Below are positions 5,912 to 11,986 of a stretch of 11,986 nt of DNA, piece by piece (positions within the stretch are counted from its first letter, which is position 1; each line of letters begins with the position of its first letter). Both the position numbers and the translations under genes were made by a program. The notes under the pieces were generated by a model that worked only from the letters and a program-made list of their open reading frames with translations, was not told where the DNA came from and ran no database searches. This DNA comes from Desulfobacteraceae bacterium (GTDB taxonomy: Bacteria > Desulfobacterota > Desulfobacteria > Desulfobacterales > Desulfobacteraceae): the NCBI GenBank assembly GCA_015486915.1, contig WFQS01000078.1, forward strand, positions 1-11,986. The letters run 5' to 3'.

Positions 5912-7642
5912 CTATTTCTTTTCCTCATCCCTTAATACACGTCTCAGTACCTTACCTACATTGGATACCGGAATATCGTCTCTGAATTCTATGGATTTAG
6001 GACGTTTATATCCTGCCATATTCTGCCTGCAGAATTCCTGCATCTCCTCAATTGTGGCTGTTTCACCCGCCTTGAGTTTAATAAACGCTTTAACCCTTTC
6101 ACCGCTTTTTTCATCGGGGACCCCTACTACGGCTGTCAGCTCCACCTTTGGATTTGTGTAGAGGATATCTTCAACATCCCTTGGATAGACATTGAATCCG
6201 CTTACGAGAATCATGTCTTTTTTACGGTCTGTAATGATGATATACCCATCTTCATCAATATGCCCTATATCTCCGGTAAGAAAATAGCGGTTTCCATTTA
6301 TCTGTCTGAACACCTCATCGTTGGCATCGGGTCTTTTCCAGTAACCTTTCATCACCTGGGGACCGCATACGGCAATTTCACCGTCCTCACCCATGGGAAG
6401 CTCCTCTGTTCCGGTATCAAGATCAACAATTTTGACATCAGTTCCCGGTATGGGGAAGCCTATGGAACCTATTTTTCTTTTCTTTTTGTCAGTTGGATTG
6501 GAACATACTACAGGAGTCGTCTCAGTCAAACCATATCCTTCAAAAATAACAGCACCTGTTTTTTCTTCAAATTGTCTGCATACCTCAGGGGGCAGAGGAG
6601 CACCGCCTGAAAAACATCCCATCAGTGAAGTAAGGTCATACTGGTCTATCAGGGAATGATTGGTAAAGGCAACAAATATCGTTGGAACGGCTGGCATAAT
6701 GGTTGTCTTATACTTCTGAACCGCTTTCAATACCTCTGTAAAAGGAGGAATTCCAGCTCTTGGGTCAGGAATACAGACAATTCTGCTTGCCGACTGCACT
6801 GCAGACAGCATGGCAACGGTAATACCAAAAACATGATACCACGGCAGTACGCCAAGATAGGTATGATATCCGCCATGACGTAATTTTTCGTCCCTTTGAC
6901 CCGGTTCATGTACAAGTCTTCCATACTCTTCAAGGGCTTTTACGTTATAGGTAAAATTTGTGTGTGTAAGTTCAGCACCTTTTGGGACACCCGTAGTCCC
7001 TCCCGTGTACAGCATGGCAGCGGTATCATTGTCAGGATCAATTTCAACTACAGGAGGAGAGGGGGCTGCCGCTGCAACAATATCATCAAACATATAATGG
7101 CCTTTAACATGGCTTTTTGCCTTTGGAATTTTACCGAGCAAGCCCCCGATAAAACCCTTGAATTTAGGAAGATATGATTTGATATTACAGATAATCACAT
7201 CTTCAACATCTGTATCTTCAACTGCTTTCACCACATTGTCATAAAGAACGGGGTGATCCATGCAGAACAGCATTTTTGCCTCTGAATCGTTTAACTGATA
7301 GTTCAATTCAGTGGCTGTATAAACAGGATTACAGTTTACACACACGGCACCAGTCTTGATTATACCAAAAAAAACTTCCGGTAGCTGGGGAATATTGGGA
7401 AGAAGAATAGCTACCCTGTCCCCTTTTTTAATACCCTTTCCGGCAAGGAAATTTGCTATTCTATCTGCAGTGTCTTTAACTTGAGCAAAAGTTTTTGACG
7501 CTCCGCTAAAAATGGTAAAAACATTTTTAGGATAATCCCTTGCGGAATCATCAAGAAATTTGAATAAAGGAAAGTGGTAATCAGACACATCATTTGCCAC
7601 ACCCTCCGGCCAGAAAGGTGTTTTCCATACTTTTGTATTCAT
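5912..7642 (-). CDS. fadD: long-chain fatty acid-CoA ligase (FadD-type, AMP-forming)
   Basis: This is a 576-residue adenylate-forming enzyme of usual FadD length (about 560). It would activate a fatty acid with ATP to an acyl-adenylate and then to acyl-CoA, feeding beta-oxidation or lipid synthesis. The ATP-binding P-loop YTGGTTGVPKG spans about 202-212. The adenine and acyl pocket motif GYGLTETTPV begins at 359. TGD at 446-448 and the hinge region DRKKDMILVSGFNVYP (about 462-477) follow. The C-terminal SNVGKVLRR carries catalytic K554, and that wording is typical of FadD rather than acetyl-CoA synthetase. The ATG at 7642 has GAGG 7 bases upstream. It lies 78 bp downstream of glnE on the same strand, and no strong terminator separates them, so read-through is possible. 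Chain-length preference cannot be read from sequence; an aromatic-acid ligase is less likely. Confidence 0.9.
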   Translation of the reverse strand: MNTKVWKTPFWPEGVANDVSDYHFPLFKFLDDSARDYPKNVFTIFSGASKTFAQVKDTADRIANFLAGKGIKKGDRVAILLPNIPQLPEVFFGIIKTGAVCVNCNPVYTATELNYQLNDSEAKMLFCMDHPVLYDNVVKAVEDTDVEDVIICNIKSYLPKFKGFIGGLLGKIPKAKSHVKGHYMFDDIVAAAAPSPPVVEIDPDNDTAAMLYTGGTTGVPKGAELTHTNFTYNVKALEEYGRLVHEPGQRDEKLRHGGYHTYLGVLPWYHVFGITVAMLSAVQSASRIVCIPDPRAGIPPFTEVLKAVQKYKTTIMPAVPTIFVAFTNHSLIDQYDLTSLMGCFSGGAPLPPEVCRQFEEKTGAVIFEGYGLTETTPVVCSNPTDKKKRKIGSIGFPIPGTDVKIVDLDTGTEELPMGEDGEIAVCGPQVMKGYWKRPDANDEVFRQINGNRYFLTGDIGHIDEDGYIIITDRKKDMILVSGFNVYPRDVEDILYTNPKVELTAVVGVPDEKSGERVKAFIKLKAGETATIEEMQEFCRQNMAGYKRPKSIEFRDDIPVSNVGKVLRRVLRDEEKK

Positions 7643-7720
7643 TGCTCATCCTCTTTTAAAAAATTATTTTTAAAATAAACAACTCAACTTCCAAAATGTA
7701 AAGTCCTTTTTGAGTGGGTC

Positions 7721-10609
7721 CTAATCATGCAGATACTTTTTATACAACAAACTCACTTCTTTGCTTATATCATCAAACTCTTTTAATAAAACACAGTGGC
7801 TTTTCTCTTCAAGGGTAAGCCTGTGAACTGCCTTTCTCATTATCAAATAAGAATTTTTAAGAATTTTTTCTTCATTTTTTTCAATGAGCTGCCTTTGTGC
7901 AAGGGTTTCAAGCAGACGTACATTGTCCGTCCATTTTACAAGAAAAGGATGATCATGGCTGTATTTTAAAACAAGGTATTGAACAAAAAATTCAATATCC
8001 ACGATACCGCCCCTTCCCTGCTTTAAATCAAAAAAATTCTTTTTATATTTAAAACGCTGAGACCTCATTTTTTCACGCATATCCATAACTTCTTTTTTAA
8101 GAATTTTGGGGTCACGTTTAATAGTGAGAACTTTTTTCCGTATTGCATTAAAAGCCCTGTAAAGATTTTTATCCCCACATACCGGCCTTGCCCTGACAAT
8201 GGCCTGATGCTCCCATGTCCATGCCTGGTGTTCCGTATATTCCATAAAAGCATCAATCTGGCTGACGATCATGCCGGACTGGCCGCTTGGCCGAAGTCTC
8301 ATATCTGTCTCATACAGAGTGCCCGCAGGGGTGTGCATGGTAAGTATATTTATTATTCTCTGGCCTAACATGGTATAAAAACGTATGTTTTCAATGGATC
8401 TGTGCCCGCCTTTGGTGATTCCTGAATCTCCGGCATGAATGAACACCAGATCAAGATCTGAATTATAGCTGAGCTCAATACCCCCGAGTTTACCGTAGGC
8501 TATGGCGGCAAAACCACAGGAGTCGGGATCAAATGAGTTTTTGCCTTTTTTCCCCTGGGGAGTTCCGTATTTTTCCGAAATAATTTTCCAGGAGATCTCC
8601 ATGACTTTATCAAGTACGGTTTCAGCAATAAAAGTTAAGTGATCACTTACCTTCATTAAAGGATAATCACCGCTTATATCGGCTGCAGCAACCCTTAACG
8701 TGTTTATCTGCCTGAAAATACAGAGCTCTTCAATCTGATATTCAATATCAGACAGCGATATTCTGCTTAACCTCTGCTCAATATCATTTTTAAGATCATT
8801 TTTTGAAGGAGGTACATAAAGAGTGGCAGGATCAAGGAGCTCGTCAAGCAGAGCAGGATGTTGAGAAAGAAAAGTGATTATCCAGGGACTTTTTTCCGCA
8901 AGCGTTGCAAGGACATCAATGGCAACGGAATTTTCAAGAAGCAGGGCAAGATAGCAGGTTCTTCTTTCTATGGTGATAATAAGGTCAACAAGGCGGTTTA
9001 ATATAATTTCCGGTTCTTTCTGCACACAGGCTTTTTTAAGAAAAAGGGGCACTAGCCTGTCAAGGCGCTTTCTGCCATCTGACGAAAGGCTTTTTGTATG
9101 GGAATGTTCCTCAAGAAATTTTAATAAATTTATAACTTTTTCCGGTTTTTTAAATCCTGAGATACTGTGAATAATATCATGGGACTGGGGATCATTGAGG
9201 TTCTCCCACAAATATTTCAGGGAATCGGTTTCCTTGTCTGCTGTATTATCATCTGCAGTAAGCAGTTGATTAAAATATCCGTGAACAGATTTCATATGGA
9301 ACTTAAGTTCTGAAAAAAAGTCCTGACTGGTTTTAAAACCCATGGACAGTGCCAGTCTTAGTTTTTCTTTTTGTTTTCTGGGGATATCGTGGGTCTGAAG
9401 GTCAGCAAATTCCTGGAGTCTGTTTTCCGTTTTTCTTAAAAAAACATAGGCGTTTTTAAGGTCGTTGTTTGTTTTTTCATCGATGCAGGACCGTTTTTTT
9501 AATATATCAAGGACTTTCAGGATTTTTAATTCCTGGAATTCAGGTTCAACTCCTCCCCTTATCATCTGGAAAATCTGACCGAAAAATTCAATTTCTCTGA
9601 TTCCTCCGGGCCCGAGTTTTATATTGTTTTCAAGTTTTTTATCCCTTACCTGAATGGATATTTTCTTTTTCATCTCTCGGAACGAATCAAACATTCCATA
9701 ATCAAAATAACGCCTGTATATAAAAGGATTAAGGATTTTTAGAAGTTGCTTCCCTGAATCTTTATCTCCTGCAACGGGTCTTGCCTTTATCAATGCATAT
9801 CTTTCCCATTCCCTGCCCTGGGTCTGGTAATAATCTTCCATTGCCTCAATGCTCATTACAATGGGGCCTGCTGAGCCAAAGGGGCGAAGACGCGTATCAA
9901 CACGAAAAAGAGGTGATCCTTGAATTGAAGAATCAAAAACCTTTAAAAATTTTCTGCACAATTTTGTGAAAAAAATTTTATTGGTAATACTGCCTGTATC
10001 ATTGTCAGTTATTCCATCCTGAGGAAAGGCAAAAATAAGGTCGATATCAGAAGAAAAATTAAGTTCTCCCGCCCCGAGTTTTCCCATACCAAGCACGATT
10101 ATTCCCTGTTTTACTCCATATTGATTAATTGGTGTTCCATATATAAAACAAAGTTTATCATAAAGAAAGGAAAACGCTTTGTCAATACATGCATCTGCAA
10201 GACAGGATAAATCTGTCATTGTTTCTTCAAGGAAAGCCTTTCCTGTCAAATCTCTCCAGGCAATTCTCATCATTTCACGAAGCCTTGTTTCAGATAAAAT
10301 CTTCTGTAAAGCCATTTCATTGGATTTATCTGAAATTTGTGAAATTTTATTTTCAAGCCTTTCCCTGTATTCGTTTTCTCTGTATTTTCTTTCAAAATCA
10401 TCCGAAAGGATAAGATCCATGAAAATTTCAGGCGATCCTGATATTCCCGAGGCAATAAATTCACTGAAAATTAATGCCTTATCAAAAGCTGTTAAAAATT
10501 CTTTTTTCCCCGGAATATCAAAACCCTTTGATTGCAAAGCATCAATGACCATTGCCTTTCTATTTTTCAGATCATTTTCCAATTCCTGTGGAAAAAGGTT
10601 CAATTCCAT
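7721..10609 (-). CDS. glnE: bifunctional glutamine synthetase adenylyltransferase/adenylyl-removing enzyme
   Basis: This is a 962-residue protein, close to the E. coli enzyme (about 946). GlnE adds AMP to a tyrosine of glutamine synthetase to turn it off, and removes it by phosphorolysis, under control of PII protein and glutamine. Both nucleotidyltransferase domains are intact. The N-terminal adenylyl-removing domain has GMGKLGAGELNFSSDIDL (about 174-191; metal ligands D188/D190) plus VDTRLRPFG. The C-terminal adenylylating domain has AYGKLGGIELSYNSDLDL (about 694-711; D708/D710) plus TDMRLRPSG. Each is followed by its helical GxGGIxxIEFF segment (323-333 and 855-865). The ATG at 10609 has GGGAG about 8 bases upstream. 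It is divergent from the radical SAM gene across a 190-bp gap. No glnA or glnB lies in the window. Confidence 0.96.
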   Translation of the reverse strand: MELNLFPQELENDLKNRKAMVIDALQSKGFDIPGKKEFLTAFDKALIFSEFIASGISGSPEIFMDLILSDDFERKYRENEYRERLENKISQISDKSNEMALQKILSETRLREMMRIAWRDLTGKAFLEETMTDLSCLADACIDKAFSFLYDKLCFIYGTPINQYGVKQGIIVLGMGKLGAGELNFSSDIDLIFAFPQDGITDNDTGSITNKIFFTKLCRKFLKVFDSSIQGSPLFRVDTRLRPFGSAGPIVMSIEAMEDYYQTQGREWERYALIKARPVAGDKDSGKQLLKILNPFIYRRYFDYGMFDSFREMKKKISIQVRDKKLENNIKLGPGGIREIEFFGQIFQMIRGGVEPEFQELKILKVLDILKKRSCIDEKTNNDLKNAYVFLRKTENRLQEFADLQTHDIPRKQKEKLRLALSMGFKTSQDFFSELKFHMKSVHGYFNQLLTADDNTADKETDSLKYLWENLNDPQSHDIIHSISGFKKPEKVINLLKFLEEHSHTKSLSSDGRKRLDRLVPLFLKKACVQKEPEIILNRLVDLIITIERRTCYLALLLENSVAIDVLATLAEKSPWIITFLSQHPALLDELLDPATLYVPPSKNDLKNDIEQRLSRISLSDIEYQIEELCIFRQINTLRVAAADISGDYPLMKVSDHLTFIAETVLDKVMEISWKIISEKYGTPQGKKGKNSFDPDSCGFAAIAYGKLGGIELSYNSDLDLVFIHAGDSGITKGGHRSIENIRFYTMLGQRIINILTMHTPAGTLYETDMRLRPSGQSGMIVSQIDAFMEYTEHQAWTWEHQAIVRARPVCGDKNLYRAFNAIRKKVLTIKRDPKILKKEVMDMREKMRSQRFKYKKNFFDLKQGRGGIVDIEFFVQYLVLKYSHDHPFLVKWTDNVRLLETLAQRQLIEKNEEKILKNSYLIMRKAVHRLTLEEKSHCVLLKEFDDISKEVSLLYKKYLHD

Positions 10610-10799
10610 TCATTAACTCCCTGTGGTTTCATTATGTAAAGCAACAATACAATTTAAAAACGGTCATGAGGCAGATCTGAATTTTGCGAGTTATGAACTT
10701 GCCGTTAAAAGAAACTTATGTTAAGTTCTCTTACAAATCAATCATTAAATTTTAATCCGTGATAATTGTAAATTTTTGTAAATCGGAAAAGGATTATAT
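10610..10799. promoter_or_regulatory. divergent intergenic region between glnE and the radical SAM gene
   Basis: This 190-bp AT-rich gap must hold the promoters of both divergent genes. I could not assign a convincing -35/-10 pair to either. It contains the motif TTTAAAAACGGTCATGA (10653-10669), also found upstream of the HDOD kinase. The glnE ribosome site (GGGAG) is at the left end and the radical SAM ribosome site (AAAGGA) at the right end. No sigma-54 box is evident, so nitrogen regulation through NtrC is not supported here. Confidence 0.5.
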
Positions 10800-11747
10800 A
10801 TGTATAAATATCTATTTGGTCCTGTGCCTTCAAGACGTCTTGGAATGTCCCTTGGCGTGGATCTTGTGACCCACAAGATATGTTCCCTTAACTGTATTTA
10901 CTGTGAATGCGGTGCCACAACAGATTTGACAATTAAAAGAAAGGAATATGTCCCTGTCAATGGTGTCAAAAAAGAGCTGGAGAATTATTTTATAAATAGT
11001 CCTGATCCTGACTATATAACTTTTTCAGGTTCAGGAGAGCCATGCCTTAATTCAGGTATAGGTGAGGTAATTGATTTTATAAAGGCGAAAAAGCCAGGTG
11101 TTTCTATCGCTGTTCTTACAAATGGAACCCTTCTTGGTCAGGAAAAAGTCAGAAAAGAACTTCTAAAAGCAGACCTTGTCATGCCATCCCTCGATGCCGC
11201 AGAAGAATTGTCTTTTAAAAAGATCAACCGTCCTTTTCATGGAATCAATTTAAAGGATTATATTCAGGGAATAGCGGATTTCAGGAAAGAGTATCAAGGC
11301 AGACTTGCGCTTGAAATACTGATAATTCCGAAAATAAATGATAATATGGAAAATCTGCTGCTTCTTAAAAAAGCAATTGAAAAGATAAAACCTTACCAGG
11401 TTCAGCTCAACACCTTGGACAGGCCTGGCGCAGTATCAGGTATAAAGGCCTGCTCAATGGAAGAAATGGAGAAAATAAAGAACATACTCGGCACTGAAAA
11501 TATAGAAATTATTGCATCTGCTCCAAAGCGAAAGAACGTTAAATCCTATAGAAAGGATATTGAATCTGCAATCTCTGAAACCATATACAGAAGGCCCTGC
11601 ACATGTGAGGATCTTTCAAAAATTCTCGGTATCCATATAACTGAGATTAACAAATACCTTGCAGCCCTTGAAGATGATAACAAAATAGAATCTGTCCGTG
11701 AAAAAAGGGGAATTTTTTACCAGAAAAAAATTTTCGATCCTAAATAG
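10800..11747 (+). CDS. radical SAM protein, COG0731-like, with C-terminal winged-helix-like segment
   Basis: This is a 315-residue protein that opens with FGPVPSRRLG, the hallmark of a radical SAM group often annotated as COG0731 (related to wyosine-synthesis enzymes). C28, C32 and C35 form the CxxxCxxC motif for the 4Fe-4S cluster that cleaves S-adenosylmethionine. FSGSGEP (75-81) is the SAM-binding GGE-type motif. VLTNGT (105-110) and ILIIPKIND (173-181) fit later strands of the barrel. Residues about 262-308 (RRPCTCEDLSKILGIHITEI and on) look like a winged helix-turn-helix, which suggests nucleic-acid or protein contact. The ATG at 10800 has AAAGGA 6 bases upstream. It is monocistronic in this window, with repeat copy C starting 91 bp after the stop. 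The substrate is unknown; bacterial members are not proven to make wyosine. Confidence 0.88.
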   Translation: MYKYLFGPVPSRRLGMSLGVDLVTHKICSLNCIYCECGATTDLTIKRKEYVPVNGVKKELENYFINSPDPDYITFSGSGEPCLNSGIGEVIDFIKAKKPGVSIAVLTNGTLLGQEKVRKELLKADLVMPSLDAAEELSFKKINRPFHGINLKDYIQGIADFRKEYQGRLALEILIIPKINDNMENLLLLKKAIEKIKPYQVQLNTLDRPGAVSGIKACSMEEMEKIKNILGTENIEIIASAPKRKNVKSYRKDIESAISETIYRRPCTCEDLSKILGIHITEINKYLAALEDDNKIESVREKRGIFYQKKIFDPK

Positions 11748-11838
11748 CGTAAATTTTACTGGTATCATAAAACAGGCCTGTATATGGATCAACAGAACAC
11801 CCATCTGACAGTATCTGATATATAAACATAAAGACTTT

Positions 11839-11986
11839 AGGATCGGAGATGAAATAAGTTGAACAGAAATAGCGCAGAATTCCGGCCCATGTACAAGGCG
11901 CATTAAAGGTTGCATACTCAACGTATTCGGCCTTTGATGCAACGAAGTAGATGGGCCGGAAGACAAGCAATTTCGTTCAACTTATA
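11839..11986 (-). repeat. palindromic interspersed repeat, copy C (inverted, cut by window edge)
   Basis: This is the third copy, in opposite orientation to A and B. It starts AGGATCGGAGATGAAATAAG and stops at the window end at AACTTATA, about 14 bases short of the other terminus. It contains CCGGCCCAT at 11893-11901 and ATGGGCCGG at 11951-11959 on the plus strand. It is almost identical to copy B. It lies 91 bp downstream of the radical SAM stop, where it could form a transcribed 3' stem-loop. Open frames crossing it are products of the repeat, not genes. Confidence 0.9.

Noticed and set aside
7682..7715. Possible terminator between glnE and the acyl-CoA ligase gene
   Set aside because: ACTCAA/TTGAGT arms exist, but the stem is short, AT-rich and interrupted by an asymmetric loop, and the following tract (TGTTTATTTT) is weak; not enough to call.
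10179..10616. 145-codon plus-strand open frame opposite the start of glnE
   Set aside because: It is antisense to the conserved N-terminal part of glnE and shows the low-complexity composition expected of a shadow frame.
11616..11970. Two minus-strand open frames over the 3' end of the radical SAM gene and repeat copy C
   Set aside because: One is antisense to a well-supported gene and both run through the repeat; neither has protein-like composition or a ribosome site.

Overview
The window is AT-rich chromosomal DNA from a Gram-negative bacterium. The gene set points to an anaerobic or metabolically versatile deltaproteobacterium of the Desulfobacterota (Desulfobacter/Desulfobacula-like): a FadD-type acyl-CoA ligase, full-length bifunctional GlnE, a COG0731-like radical SAM protein, and several large multidomain histidine kinases. 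This placement is inferred from style and content only. There are no rRNA or tRNA genes, CRISPR arrays, phage genes or transposase genes.

Layout. Positions 1-5511 hold a minus-strand cluster. In transcription order it encodes an HDOD-GAF-histidine kinase (3361-5511, TTG start), a REC-PAS-histidine kinase-REC hybrid (1104-3104), a protein resembling the GspE/MshE N-terminal domain but with no ATPase domain (56-1120), and the first 19 codons of a MinD/FlhG-like deviant Walker A ATPase that runs off the left edge (1-59). The last three genes overlap one another, which suggests translational coupling. Positions 5912-10609 hold a second minus-strand pair, glnE followed 78 bp later by the acyl-CoA ligase. 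The only plus-strand gene is the radical SAM protein (10800-11747), divergent from glnE.

The main non-coding feature is a dispersed repeat of about 162-165 bp with three copies: 3121-3285, 5611-5772, and 11839 to the right edge (inverted and cut by the window). Each copy is an imperfect palindrome along nearly its whole length, with GGATCGG-type terminal inverted repeats. Two copies differ by a compensatory base-pair change. It resembles ERIC-like or MITE-like intergenic repeats in design, but I do not recognise it as a named family. One copy lies inside the signalling cluster and, if left in, adds a false N-terminal extension to the hybrid kinase.

How the genes may work together. The left cluster looks like a signalling relay (two kinases and two receiver domains) attached to a MshEN-like, possibly nucleotide-sensing protein and a MinD-like positioning ATPase. 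That combination suggests control of a polar or surface structure such as pili, a secretion system or flagella. This is inference from domain content. The right half is housekeeping: fatty acid activation, nitrogen control of glutamine synthetase, and a radical SAM enzyme of uncertain substrate.
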